Origin: Amycolatopsis circi
Lineage (GTDB): Bacteria; Actinomycetota; Actinomycetes; Mycobacteriales; Pseudonocardiaceae
Reading direction: 5' to 3'
NCBI RefSeq assembly: GCF_003385235.1
Contig: NZ_PQIA01000101.1
Location: 1-36,123 of the forward strand
DNA: 36,123 bases
This document shows positions 22,653 to 30,367 of the stretch, in pieces. The position numbers and the translations under genes were made by a program. The stretch's first letter is position 1; each line of letters begins with the position of its first letter. The notes under the pieces are model-generated. The model worked only from the letters and a program-made list of their open reading frames with translations. It ran no database searches and had not been told where the DNA came from.

Positions 22653-23303
22653 TCAGTCCAGCGTCTCCTCGGCGACGCCGATCACCTCGGCGATAGCGGC
22701 CTTCGTGACCGCGCCCTCGCGCAGCACCACCGGCTTGTCGCCGGTCAGGTCCACGATGGACGACGCCACCGCTTCGCCGCTCGACCCGCCGTCGAGATAC
22801 ACCGACACCGAATCGCCGAGCTGCTCCTGGGCTTCCTGGGCGGTCGAGGCGGGCGGACGGCCGGAGACGTTCGCGCTCGACACCGCCATCGGGCCGACGT
22901 CGCGCAGCAGCTCCAGCGCGACCGGGTGCAGCGGCATCCGCAGCATCACCGTGCCGCGCGAGTTGCCGAGATTCCACTGCAGACTCGGCGCGTGCGGCAG
23001 CACGATCGACAGGTCGCCGGGCCAGAACGCCTCGATGAGCGCGCGCGCCTGCGGCGGGACGCCGAGCACCAGACCGTCCACAGTGGACCAGGAGCCGACG
23101 AGAACGCCGACCGGCATGTCCGGGCCGCGGTTCTTCGCCCGCAGCAACGCCTGGACGGCGCCGGAGTCGAACGCGTCGGCGCCGATGCCGTACACCGTGT
23201 CCGTCGGCAGGACGACCAGCCGGCTCGACCGCACCGCGGCAGCCGCCGCGGACAGGCCTTCGGCTCGGGATTCGCGCTTGCCGCAGTCGTAGACCGCACT
23301 CAT
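22653..23303 (-). CDS. L-threonylcarbamoyladenylate synthase (Sua5/YrdC/TsaC family)
   Basis: This 216-aa YrdC-domain enzyme makes threonylcarbamoyl-AMP from threonine, bicarbonate and ATP for the t6A37 modification of ANN-decoding tRNAs. Motifs are VVLPTDTVYGIGADA, LRAKNRGPDMPVGVLV, WPGDLSIVLP, MLRMPLHP and AVSSANVSGRPP. ATG 23303 is chosen because the frame further upstream (MHPAPGRG) runs into non-coding DNA. It lacks the extra C-terminal Sua5 domain. It is usually directly after prmC; here two secreted-protein genes and hairpin repeats have come between. Confidence 0.92.
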   Translation of the reverse strand: MSAVYDCGKRESRAEGLSAAAAAVRSSRLVVLPTDTVYGIGADAFDSGAVQALLRAKNRGPDMPVGVLVGSWSTVDGLVLGVPPQARALIEAFWPGDLSIVLPHAPSLQWNLGNSRGTVMLRMPLHPVALELLRDVGPMAVSSANVSGRPPASTAQEAQEQLGDSVSVYLDGGSSGEAVASSIVDLTGDKPVVLREGAVTKAAIAEVIGVAEETLD

Positions 23304-23368
23304 GCCGGGCAGCCTATCCCCCGTCGCGCGGGTTCTCGGAGCACCCCGACCCGGTGCGGGGTGCAAAA

Positions 23369-23423
23369 GTCCGTGAGGGGAACCCTGAGGGACTCTGATT
23401 CCCTCAGGGTTCCCCTCACGGAC
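23369..23423. repeat. Dispersed hairpin repeat, complete copy
   Basis: A perfect 24-bp inverted repeat (23369-23392 and 23400-23423) with a 7-nt loop CTCTGAT has a core arm GTGAGGGGAACCCTGAGGGA. The same arm and almost the same loop recur at 36054-36100, and shortened versions at 27019-27225 and 32543-32597. It lies 19 bp past the stop of the secreted-protein gene on the minus strand, so it may also act as a transcript-end hairpin, though no T-run follows. Confidence 0.9.
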
Positions 23424-23441
23424 ATCTGTGGGAGCCAGTGG

Positions 23442-24638
23442 TCAGGCACCGTAGCTGGCCTGTTTCACCGCGAACACGTTCCGGTTCCCCTGCCCCTCCT
23501 GCAGGGACCACAGGAGATCCGCGTCCTTCGGGTCCTCCCAGTACGAGATGCTCTCCCCGCTGCTCACCCAGGCGTGCGTGGCCGGGCCCGCCGTCGGGGT
23601 CCAGTAGTAGAGCTGCTTCTGCGCGGAGGAGTTGAACCACCAGCGGCCGTTGTGCGAGGCGACGCCGTTGAGGTTGTACCAGGGCAGCTTCAGCGCCTGG
23701 CTCGCCGTCGTGGAGGCGGCGAACGTCGTCGCTCCCGAGGCGAACGGGAAGCGGATCGCGCGCGGGGCTCGGTTCGGGTAGTCGGTGCAGTCGGCCTTGC
23801 AGGTGTACTCGGTCATCACGATCGACTTGGTCACCCGGTCCAGCGAGATGCTCGACCAGGCCAGGTTCGTGCCGGACGTGGTGTGCGCGGCGACGGTGCC
23901 GACCTGCGGCAGGACGTAGCGGTAGTTGTGCGCGTAGTACTGGCCGCCGGAAAGGCCGATCTGGTCGGCGGTGCCGCCCGAGTTGACCTCGAGGATCTTG
24001 CGCATGTCGAAAACGCGCATGCCGCCGCCGGTGTCGGCGACGTACAGGTAGTCGCCGTACCAGGAGACGCCGCCGGCGTGGATCGGGATGTCCTTGTAGT
24101 TCGGCGAAGCGGTGGTGCCGGTGGGTTCGACGAGCAGGATCTTGCGGTACTTGTTCGGATACGTCGCGTCCCAGTCGGCGAGCGTGATCCGGCTGCGGAC
24201 CTGCTTGCCGCCGCACTTGTCGCGCGTGTACCAGCTGACCGCGACGAGCTGGTGCCCGTCGTAGTTGCCGCCGTTGTCGCCGCCGACCGCGTCGCGGCTG
24301 GTGGTGATGCCCTGCGGGTAGTTGGTGCAGTCGCCGTTGTCGCCGTCGTCGAAGCGGAATCCGCCGGTGAGCCCGGCCGGTTTGAAGGTCGACGGCAGCG
24401 GTTGGCGGTCGTGGTTCGCGTTGTCCATGACGGTGTGCACCGGCACGGTGTGCAGTTTCGACGCGAGACCGGAGTAGGCCGCGTCGTATTTGTGGTAATC
24501 CGAGGTCAGCGTGTATTCGCTGGCGGGCAGTGTGGTCGGTCCGGCCGCGGCGGACGCGGTGGTCGCGCTCGCGGTGAGCGCACTGGCGGCGATGAGCACG
24601 GCGCCGCATCCGGCGGTGATTCGATGACGCAAGAACAT
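23442..24638 (-). CDS. Secreted protein of unknown function
   Basis: This 398-aa protein starts at ATG 24638 (MFLRHRITAG) behind GGGGGAG. It has a Sec signal peptide (basic start, hydrophobic AVLIAASALTASA, cleavage near ASAAAG). The mature part has repeated aromatic and Gly-rich strands, such as HAGGVSWYGDYLYVADTGGG, MRVFDMRKIL and WWFNSSAQKQLYYW. These strand patterns recall a beta-propeller of the lactonase or LVIVD type; this is inference only. Two cysteine pairs are visible (GDCTNY/DKCGG and YTCKADCTD). It is the neighbour of the M6 protease gene, with a 123-bp gap, possibly cotranscribed. Confidence 0.7.
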   Translation of the reverse strand: MFLRHRITAGCGAVLIAASALTASATTASAAAGPTTLPASEYTLTSDYHKYDAAYSGLASKLHTVPVHTVMDNANHDRQPLPSTFKPAGLTGGFRFDDGDNGDCTNYPQGITTSRDAVGGDNGGNYDGHQLVAVSWYTRDKCGGKQVRSRITLADWDATYPNKYRKILLVEPTGTTASPNYKDIPIHAGGVSWYGDYLYVADTGGGMRVFDMRKILEVNSGGTADQIGLSGGQYYAHNYRYVLPQVGTVAAHTTSGTNLAWSSISLDRVTKSIVMTEYTCKADCTDYPNRAPRAIRFPFASGATTFAASTTASQALKLPWYNLNGVASHNGRWWFNSSAQKQLYYWTPTAGPATHAWVSSGESISYWEDPKDADLLWSLQEGQGNRNVFAVKQASYGA

Positions 24639-24761
24639 GACTCCCCCAGAGTCTGATCGTTCGGCCGCCCCAAGGTAGGGGGTCGCTCGGTGGCGGGGCA
24701 AGCAGTTCCCGCCCAGCCGGAAGGCGCCGTCCGCCGCGGGAGGAGACGGCGCCTTCCGGGT

Positions 24762-26849
24762 TCAGAATCCGATCGCGGTGCAGGCGGTGGTCGTCGTCTT
24801 CGCCGGGTCGGCGATCGACGTCGCGGTCAACCGCACGCGAGCGGTGTGCGGTGCGTCTGCCGAGCGTTTCGCGTACGCCTGGATTTGCGTCGAGGCGCCG
24901 AACTTGGCCGTGGCCAACGCGTTCGGGAGCCGGACTTCCCAGCCGCGGGTGTCGGTGGACGCGGTCAGCCGGTAGGTGTCTTGGTCGTACGGGGCCGCCG
25001 CGCCGCGTGCCGAACCCTGGTTCGACAGGCGGAAGTCGCAGGTCGCCAGCCCGCCGTGGGTGAACGCGGGCAGTGCGGGCCACAACCACGCGCCCCGCGT
25101 CTGCGGTCCGGCGCCGTCGAGCGACGCGACGGTGACCGTGTACGACAGCACGCCGCGGCTGTCGCGGTCGAGATCGGTGACGAGGAACCGCAACCGGTTG
25201 GCCTCGTCGGTGTACTCGTAGCCGCTCGCCGCGCCGGTGCCCGCCTTGAACGTGGCGTCGTTGAGCTGCCGGTAGTCGCCGACGGTGATCTTGACCGGCG
25301 TGCCGTCCGGGCGGACGTAGTCGGTCAGCCCGATGTCCTGCGGGTTCGCGTCGACGATCCACTCGAACGGCGCGGCGTCCCTGGCCTTGGTCTTGGCCAG
25401 CAGGACGCCGGAGTCCGGTGCGAACGAATCCGAACCCATCCGGTCGACGACCTCGACGCTGTAGTGGTCGTAGCCGCCGCCGTCGCACTTCGGGTCCTTC
25501 GACGGATCGCACTTGGGCGAACGATCGCCGCCGGTGAGCGCGATCGTGATGCCCGCGTACGCGCCGGAAGCGGGATTCGCTTCCCGAGCAGTCACGCGCG
25601 CGGTGACCGGACCGGTCGTCGCCAGCTGGTTCCGGTCGAGGTTGAGGACGGAATTCGGATCGACGATGCCGAGCTTGAGTTTGTTGCGCAGCATGTGGTG
25701 CGCGCCCATCGAACCGCCGTCGGTCGCTGGAATCTGCCAGCGCGTGTGCGGGCCGCCGGGACCGTTGAAACTGCCGCGCGACAACATTTCCCACGGCCCG
25801 GTGTAGGACCGCCGGGGCGGATCGCCGAACGGGTTGTTGTAGTTGTCGCCGATGCCGAGGATGTGGCTGAACTCGTGCGCGAACACGCCCTGGCCGGAGC
25901 TTTCCGCCTGGGTCGAGGATCCGTTGGCCGCGTTGGGCCAGATGCTTGCCGCCGAGGCCCACGACGTCCACGGCACGTAGCGCGTGTGCGCCCAGTTCTG
26001 GTCGCCGGGTTTGCTGCCGGGCGGGCCGAATTCGGCGGGCACCTGTTCCTTCGAGCCGAATTTCATCTCGCCGAATTCCTGCCACGTCGAGCTTTCGTCC
26101 TGGCCCGCGGAGAGGAAGAAAATGAAGTCGAACTGGTCGGCCACCGGACCGACGTCGGCGCGCCACGCGTCGCCCGCGTCCTTGCGCAGGTCCCGGGTGC
26201 AGTCGGCGTTCGCCGGACAGTCCTGCGGCTGGAATTCCATGCCGTACTCGAAGGATTTGCCGGGCATCCGGTAGGGGCCGAACGCGGTGAGGTCGACGCC
26301 GAACCGCCCGCCGGAATCCTCCATCCAGTACTCGTTGATGGTGTGGCCGTGGTTCAGGGTTTCGGGTTTGTTGAGGAAATCCTGGTAGTGCTGCGCGACT
26401 TTCTCGCGCGGCAGGTTGTTCACCGACGGCGACGGATTGCCGAAGACGGTCGAATGCGGCGGCTTCGTGACGACGAAATCCGCGTCCGGGTAGTCGGCCA
26501 GCACGACGGCGCCCTTGAACTTGCGGACGGTCGGTTTCAGCGACGGGTCGGCCCAGTTGGTGCCGGGCACGTGGCGGTAGTCCTGCCAGGTCATGCTCGC
26601 CTGGTCGGCCCAATGCGCGGAATCGAGCGGCGCGGGCCAGCCTTTGACGAGCGGATCAGCCGCGGCGGTCCCGGCGAGCAACGCGGGAGCCAGGGCCGCG
26701 ACCGCCACGACGACGGCTAGGCGGCCTCGGATGGTCCGAGTGCGGGTGGTCCGGGTGCGGGCGGCGCCGAGGCGGGTGGCCCCGACGCGAGTGGTCCCGA
26801 CGCGAGTGGTCCGGGTGCGGTGATTCCGGCGGGGTAAGGGGGATCTCAT
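24762..26849 (-). CDS. Secreted M6-family (immune-inhibitor-A-like) metalloprotease
   Basis: This 695-aa secreted zinc protease has the catalytic motif HEFSHILGIGD (His325, Glu326, His329), followed by NYNNPFGDPPRRSYTGPWEMLSRG, in which the Met lies in the expected Met-turn region. LADYPD and NEYWMEDSGGRFGVDL in the N-terminal half are typical of M6 proteins. The signal peptide has an unusually long basic n-region (about 42 residues of Thr/Arg pentads) before the hydrophobic LAVVVAVAALAPALLAG and the AAADP cleavage site. GGAGCGAGG before ATG 26849 supports the long start. A C-terminal beta domain contains TRGAWLWPALPAFTHGG. It is isolated within a secreted-protein island between prmC and the tsaC-like gene. 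Confidence 0.88.
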   Translation of the reverse strand: MRSPLPRRNHRTRTTRVGTTRVGATRLGAARTRTTRTRTIRGRLAVVVAVAALAPALLAGTAAADPLVKGWPAPLDSAHWADQASMTWQDYRHVPGTNWADPSLKPTVRKFKGAVVLADYPDADFVVTKPPHSTVFGNPSPSVNNLPREKVAQHYQDFLNKPETLNHGHTINEYWMEDSGGRFGVDLTAFGPYRMPGKSFEYGMEFQPQDCPANADCTRDLRKDAGDAWRADVGPVADQFDFIFFLSAGQDESSTWQEFGEMKFGSKEQVPAEFGPPGSKPGDQNWAHTRYVPWTSWASAASIWPNAANGSSTQAESSGQGVFAHEFSHILGIGDNYNNPFGDPPRRSYTGPWEMLSRGSFNGPGGPHTRWQIPATDGGSMGAHHMLRNKLKLGIVDPNSVLNLDRNQLATTGPVTARVTAREANPASGAYAGITIALTGGDRSPKCDPSKDPKCDGGGYDHYSVEVVDRMGSDSFAPDSGVLLAKTKARDAAPFEWIVDANPQDIGLTDYVRPDGTPVKITVGDYRQLNDATFKAGTGAASGYEYTDEANRLRFLVTDLDRDSRGVLSYTVTVASLDGAGPQTRGAWLWPALPAFTHGGLATCDFRLSNQGSARGAAAPYDQDTYRLTASTDTRGWEVRLPNALATAKFGASTQIQAYAKRSADAPHTARVRLTATSIADPAKTTTTACTAIGF
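26725..26829 (-). repeat. 15-bp tandem repeat in the M6 protease signal region
   Basis: About seven degenerate 15-bp units, for example ACGCGAGTGGTCCCG (26785-26799) and ACGCGAGTGGTCCGG (26800-26814), run in frame. On the coding strand they give pentads of the type TRVGT, TRVGA, TRLGA and TRTRT. Copy number may vary between strains, changing the length of the positively charged n-region of the signal peptide. Confidence 0.8.
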
Positions 26850-27018
26850 CCTCGCTCCTCACAGTCCGCCGGTCCGCCCGGCGGTCCCGAGGCCCGACGC
26901 TAACGGTGATCGTTAGGCGGGCGAACGAAATCCACCCCGCTGCCGCACGACGAAAGTCGGGCAAGACGAGCGGGAAGGGGCAAATGGCCCAGCGCCGCCG
27001 TCCGGGGCTGCGGGAAGC

Positions 27019-27067
27019 CGTGAGGGGAACCTTCACGGACTCTGAGTCCCTCAGGGGTCCCCTCACG
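27019..27067. repeat. Dispersed hairpin repeat, degenerate copy
   Basis: CGTGAGGGGA (27019-27028) pairs perfectly with TCCCCTCACG (27058-27067). Inside lies a small stem GGACT-CTG-AGTCC (27037-27049). It is a shortened relative of the complete copy at 23369-23423, at the right edge of the secreted-protein island. Confidence 0.8.
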
Positions 27068-27079
27068 ACCCGCGGCTGT

Positions 27080-27100
27080 CCGTGAGGGGCCCCTTCACGG
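27080..27100. repeat. Dispersed hairpin repeat, compact form
   Basis: CCGTGAGGGG is followed at once by CCCCTTCACGG, so the two arms are joined without a loop and differ by one bulged base. A further decayed copy (TGCGAGAGGCCCCTGCAC) lies at about 27111-27128. Both are part of the cluster downstream of prmC. Confidence 0.75.
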
Positions 27101-27170
27101 CCAGCGGCGGTCTGCGAGAGGCCCCTGCACCGACCTGGGCCGCGCGGAGTTCGCCTAAGGGACGCCAGCT

Positions 27171-27225
27171 GTCCGTGAGGGGCCCCTTCAGGGACTTGGA
27201 TTCCCTCAAGGAGTCCTTCACGGAC
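27171..27225. repeat. Dispersed hairpin repeat with compensating wobble pairs
   Basis: The 24-nt arms (27171-27194 and 27202-27225) begin and end with GTCCGTGA / TCACGGAC. Of four differences between arms, two would still pair as G-U in RNA. The spacing and 7-nt loop equal those of the complete copies. The prmC stop codon is 21 bp away on the minus strand. Confidence 0.8.
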
Positions 27226-27245
27226 TTCCCGGGCAGAGAGAAGCC

Positions 27246-28112
27246 TCAGCCCAGCCGACGGGCGGTGACGAATCGGGCGCGGCCCGTGTAGTCCGGGTGG
27301 TCCTCGACGCCGGTCAGCACCCGCCGGGCCCGCACCAAAGCCGGGACCGCCGAACCGTGCGTGTCGTCGTGTTCGATCGCCAGCCCGCCGCCCGGGCGGA
27401 GCAACCGCGCTCCGGCCGCGATCGCGTGCCGGATTACCGCCAAGCCGCTTTCCTCCGCGAAGACCGCGCGCGCCGGGTCGTGTTCGCCGACCTCCGGCGG
27501 GACCGGCGTGCCCTCCGGCACATACGGCGGGTTGCAGAGCACCAGATCCACGAGACCGTCGAGTTCGGCGAACATCGTCGGGTCCGAGATGTCGCCGGAG
27601 TAGAGCCGGATCGGCGTGTTGCCGGCCGCGGTGTGCACGTCGGCGTTGTGCCGGGCCCAGGCGAGCGCCTGCGGGTCGACGTCGACCGCGTAGACCACCG
27701 CGTCCGGGCGTTCGTGCGCGAGCGCCAGCGCCAGCGCGCCGGAGCCGGTGCAGAGGTCGACCACCACGGGATATTCGCGGCCCTGCAGGAACTTCACGCC
27801 CCATTCGAGCAGCAACTCGGTCTCCGGCCGAGGGACGAACACGCCCGCGCCGACGTTGACCGTGATGTTGCCGAGCGCGGCCCATCCGGTCAGGTACTGC
27901 AACGGGATTCGCTTGGCGCGCTGCGCGACGAGCTGCCCGATCGCGTCGATCACCGGCGGGTCGACCAGCGGCACCATCGGCAGCCTGCCCCGTTCGACGC
28001 CGAGCACGTGCGCGGCGATGAGATCCGCGTCCGACCGCGGCGATTCCACGCCCGCCTCGGTGAGGATCCGGGTGGCCTCCATGATGGCCAGGCGCAGCGG
28101 CTGCCGATTCAC
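27246..28112 (-). CDS. prmC: Release factor N5-glutamine methyltransferase PrmC
   Basis: This 288-aa SAM-dependent methylase modifies the glutamine of the GGQ motif in release factors. A helical N-terminal domain (MEATRILTEAGVESPRSDADLI) is followed by VFVPRPETELLLEWGV, the SAM-binding DLCTGSGALALALA, VYAVDVDPQAL and the catalytic LCNPPYVPEG. GTG 28112 with AAGGACG upstream is preferred over a longer frame to 28145. It normally follows prfA directly; here a MerR/hydrolase/LLM group of 2.2 kb separates them, leaving prmC probably dependent on its own promoter. Confidence 0.94.
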   Translation of the reverse strand: MNRQPLRLAIMEATRILTEAGVESPRSDADLIAAHVLGVERGRLPMVPLVDPPVIDAIGQLVAQRAKRIPLQYLTGWAALGNITVNVGAGVFVPRPETELLLEWGVKFLQGREYPVVVDLCTGSGALALALAHERPDAVVYAVDVDPQALAWARHNADVHTAAGNTPIRLYSGDISDPTMFAELDGLVDLVLCNPPYVPEGTPVPPEVGEHDPARAVFAEESGLAVIRHAIAAGARLLRPGGGLAIEHDDTHGSAVPALVRARRVLTGVEDHPDYTGRARFVTARRLG

Positions 28113-28187
28113 TGGTCGTCCTTCACTCGTCGAAGCTGCCCCCAACGGGGGTGCTGCTCAGCGTATCGACCCCCGGCCGCGCGAGCC

Positions 28188-28532
28188 TCACGCCTGGCCG
28201 AGATACCCGGACAGGACTTCGCGCCGCTGGGCGAGGTCCCCGATCCGGCGTTCCACTTCGGCCAGTTCCCCGCGCAGCCTGCGCACCAGATCGGGGCACA
28301 GGTCGAGGTGCGCGGCGGGACCGATCGCGCAGTCGAGCATCTCGGCGATCATCTCCGTGGTCAGGCCCGCGGCCAGGAGTTTCCGGATCTGCAGCACGCG
28401 GACGATCGCATCCTCGCCGTACACGCGGTATCCGCTCGTGTTGCGCGTCGAGGTCAGCAGCCCCTGCTCGCCGTAGTAGCGCAGCAGCCGCGACGCCACG
28501 CCGGTGCGCTGCGCGAGTTCGCCGATAAGCAT
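28188..28532 (-). CDS. MerR-family transcriptional regulator
   Basis: This 114-aa regulator has an N-terminal winged helix (MLIGELAQRTGVASRLLRYYGEQGLL, SGYRVYGEDAIVRVLQIRKLLAAGL) and a C-terminal coiled coil (LRGELAEVERRIGDLAQRREVL). Cysteines occur in LDCAIGP and DLCPDL but do not form a known metal-binding set, so an organic or redox signal is likelier. ATG 28532 is chosen; the frame upstream overlaps the divergent hydrolase gene. It is divergent from the hydrolase-LLM pair, with an imperfect palindrome between, and probably controls them. Confidence 0.88.
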   Translation of the reverse strand: MLIGELAQRTGVASRLLRYYGEQGLLTSTRNTSGYRVYGEDAIVRVLQIRKLLAAGLTTEMIAEMLDCAIGPAAHLDLCPDLVRRLRGELAEVERRIGDLAQRREVLSGYLGQA

Positions 28533-28554
28533 CCGTTTTCCCCTGCGTCTGGCC

Positions 28555-28570
28555 TTCACACTGGTGTCAA
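28555..28570. promoter_or_regulatory. Putative MerR operator
   Basis: TTCACAC-TG-GTGTCAA is a 16-bp inverted repeat with one mismatch between arms. It lies midway between the divergent MerR gene and the hydrolase gene. On the minus strand it starts with TTGACA, a -35-like box. Length and position suit a MerR dimer. Confidence 0.6.
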
Positions 28571-28587
28571 TCCTTAACGTCGCGAAC

Positions 28588-29325
28588 ATGACAGAACATT
28601 TCGCGCCCCTCGTCGGCGGCCACGGCCCCGGTCTGCTGCTCGCCCACGGTGCGGGCGGCGGAGTGCAGGCCAACTTCGGCCCGCTGCTGGACGATCTCTC
28701 CCGCACGCACACCGTGGTCGGGGCCGATTACCCCGCTGCGGGCGGCACGCTCGACGACCTGGCCGACGGGCTCGTCGCGACCGCTGTCGACGCCGGTGTC
28801 GAGAATTTCACCGTCCTCGGCTACTCGCTCGGCACGGCGGTCGCGGTCCGCGCGGCCACCCGGCATCCGGACCGCGTGACCGGGCTCATCCTCACCGCTG
28901 GCCTCGCCCGGCCGGACGCGCGGATGGAGCTGGCGCTGGACCTGTGGGCGGAGCTGCTGAAAGGCGACCGCACCCTGCTCGCCAAGTACCTGATGCTGGT
29001 CGCCACCAGCGAGCCATTCCTCGCCGCGTTCACGCCGGAGCAGCTCACCACGGCGGTGGCCGGGCTGGCCGAATCGGTGCCCGAGGGCACGGCGAAGCAG
29101 GTCGAGCTGGTTCGATCCGTCGACACCCGGGCGGAACTGGAGTCGATCGCGGTCCCGACGCTGGTAATCGCCACGACGCTGGACGCTCTCGTGCCGCCGA
29201 AACACTCGCGCGAGCTGGCCGACGGCATTCCCGGCGCGGAACTGGTCGAGATCGAGTCCGGACACGGCATCACTGACGAAGCGCCGGACGCCTGGCTCAC
29301 CGCGATCCGGAAGGTGCTGCGATGA
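28588..29325 (+). CDS. Alpha/beta hydrolase
   Basis: This 245-aa single-domain hydrolase has oxyanion loop LLLAHGAGGGV, nucleophile elbow GYSLGT, acid in ATTLDALVPPKHSRELA and base in ESGHGITDEAP. ATG 28588 is chosen since the longer frame reads back over the MerR operator. Its stop overlaps the start of the LLM oxidoreductase (ATGA), so the two form a coupled pair. The substrate is unknown; pairing with a flavin oxidoreductase and a MerR regulator suggests response to a xenobiotic or reactive compound. Confidence 0.87.
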   Translation: MTEHFAPLVGGHGPGLLLAHGAGGGVQANFGPLLDDLSRTHTVVGADYPAAGGTLDDLADGLVATAVDAGVENFTVLGYSLGTAVAVRAATRHPDRVTGLILTAGLARPDARMELALDLWAELLKGDRTLLAKYLMLVATSEPFLAAFTPEQLTTAVAGLAESVPEGTAKQVELVRSVDTRAELESIAVPTLVIATTLDALVPPKHSRELADGIPGAELVEIESGHGITDEAPDAWLTAIRKVLR

Positions 29326-30101
29326 GCCGCCAGGTCGTCCTCCCGAACGAATCGCCCGACCTGACCCCGCGACGCCTCGCCGACCTCGCCCGGCTGGCCG
29401 AGGAACTGGGCTACGAATCCGTCTGGCTGCCTGACCACGTGCTGCCGCCGGAACCGTTCGGCGAAGTCTTCGGCGGCGTGTACGAGCCCCTCGCGACGCT
29501 CGCCTACCTGGCCGCAGCGACCGAACGCGTGCAGCTGGGCACGTCGGTGGTGATCGTGCCGCTGCGCGAACCGCACCTGCTCGCCAAACAGGCCGCGACG
29601 ATCGACCGGCTGTCCGGGCATCGGCTGATACTGGGCGTCGGCGCGGGATGGAACGAGCCGGAGTTCGCGGAGATCGGCGCGGATTTCTCCCGGCGCGGAG
29701 CTGCGCTGGACGAGACGCTTTCGCTGCTGGACCAGCTCTTCACTACCGGACGCGGCCGGGCTGGCGGGTACTTCGAGCCGCGCCCGGAGGGGCGGATTCC
29801 GATCCTGGTCGGCGGAAACTCGACGGTCGCGCTGCGCCGGGCGGTTCGGGCCGGGGATCAATGGCTCAGCGCGGGCCTCTCGCCGGAGGCTTTCGCGGAA
29901 CGGGTCGCGACGCTGGCTCAGCTTGATCCCGCGCATCGCGTGCGGCGGATCGCCCGGCAGCAGTTCGACAGGGATCTGGCAGAGGCGGTCGAGACTTACC
30001 GTGCTTATCGAGAGGCGGGCGCGGACGCGGTGGCCGTGCACTTCGGGGGTGACGACGGGTACGAGGAGCGAATGACGGCGTTCGCCTCGGCAACCGCGTG
30101 A
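29322..30101 (+). CDS. LLM-class F420/flavin-dependent oxidoreductase
   Basis: This 259-aa luciferase-like monooxygenase-family protein has LARLAEELGYESVWLPDHVLP, LATLAYLAAATERVQLGTSVVIVPLREPHLLAKQAATIDRLSGHR and LILGVGAGWNEPEFAEIG, the typical TIM-barrel blocks. Many actinobacterial members use coenzyme F420, but FMN cannot be excluded. At 259 aa it is shorter than the usual 280-340, with a shortened start (MSRQVVLPNESPDLTPRR). It is coupled to the upstream hydrolase by ATGA overlap. A GTGA overlap with the frame at 30098 follows. Confidence 0.87.
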   Translation: MSRQVVLPNESPDLTPRRLADLARLAEELGYESVWLPDHVLPPEPFGEVFGGVYEPLATLAYLAAATERVQLGTSVVIVPLREPHLLAKQAATIDRLSGHRLILGVGAGWNEPEFAEIGADFSRRGAALDETLSLLDQLFTTGRGRAGGYFEPRPEGRIPILVGGNSTVALRRAVRAGDQWLSAGLSPEAFAERVATLAQLDPAHRVRRIARQQFDRDLAEAVETYRAYREAGADAVAVHFGGDDGYEERMTAFASATA

Positions 30102-30367
30102 CGCCAGCCGGATCGGCCGCTGGAAGGTGCGTCCGGTTTGTTTACGGGTCCGCGCAGCCGTCATCGCAGACTCTGTTGCTCATCCCGCTTTTCGTGCTCG
30201 CGATCGTGGGGGCGGGCACCTTGGCGATCCAGTCCCGGGCGACCCGGCCAACGCGAAATACCGCGAGGCCAACAGGTACCACACGGTCTTCGAATCCATT
30301 GTGGACGGAGAGCACGACACGAAGGCCGATCTCGCCGCGCCCGGGCTGCCGGAATCGTTCGAGCGAA
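30098..30367 (+). pseudogene. Frameshifted remnant of a small membrane protein gene
   Basis: From GTG 30098, coupled to the preceding stop, the frame yields a good membrane helix (TLLLIPLFVLAIVGAGTLAI). From about 30237 a different frame looks coding: GDPANAKYREANRYHTVFES, then DGEHDTKADLAAPGLPESFE. Both halves have G/C-rich third positions. One frameshift would join them. The second frame runs into prfA without its own stop, so the 3' end was also lost. I do not recognise the family. Confidence 0.4.

Noticed and set aside
23416..26613. 1065-codon minus-strand open frame
   Set aside because: It lies out of frame over both secreted-protein genes; the real frames have signal peptides, a zinc motif and ribosome sites.
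27019..27225. CRISPR array
   Set aside because: The repeats are palindromic, variable in length, clustered irregularly and also dispersed singly; there are no uniform spacers and no cas genes.
26656..27885. 409-codon minus-strand ORF across the prmC 3' end and the hairpin cluster
   Set aside because: It translates hairpin repeats (VRGPLRDSESVKVPLTA-like peptides) and shadows prmC; this is a by-product of the repeats, not a protein family.
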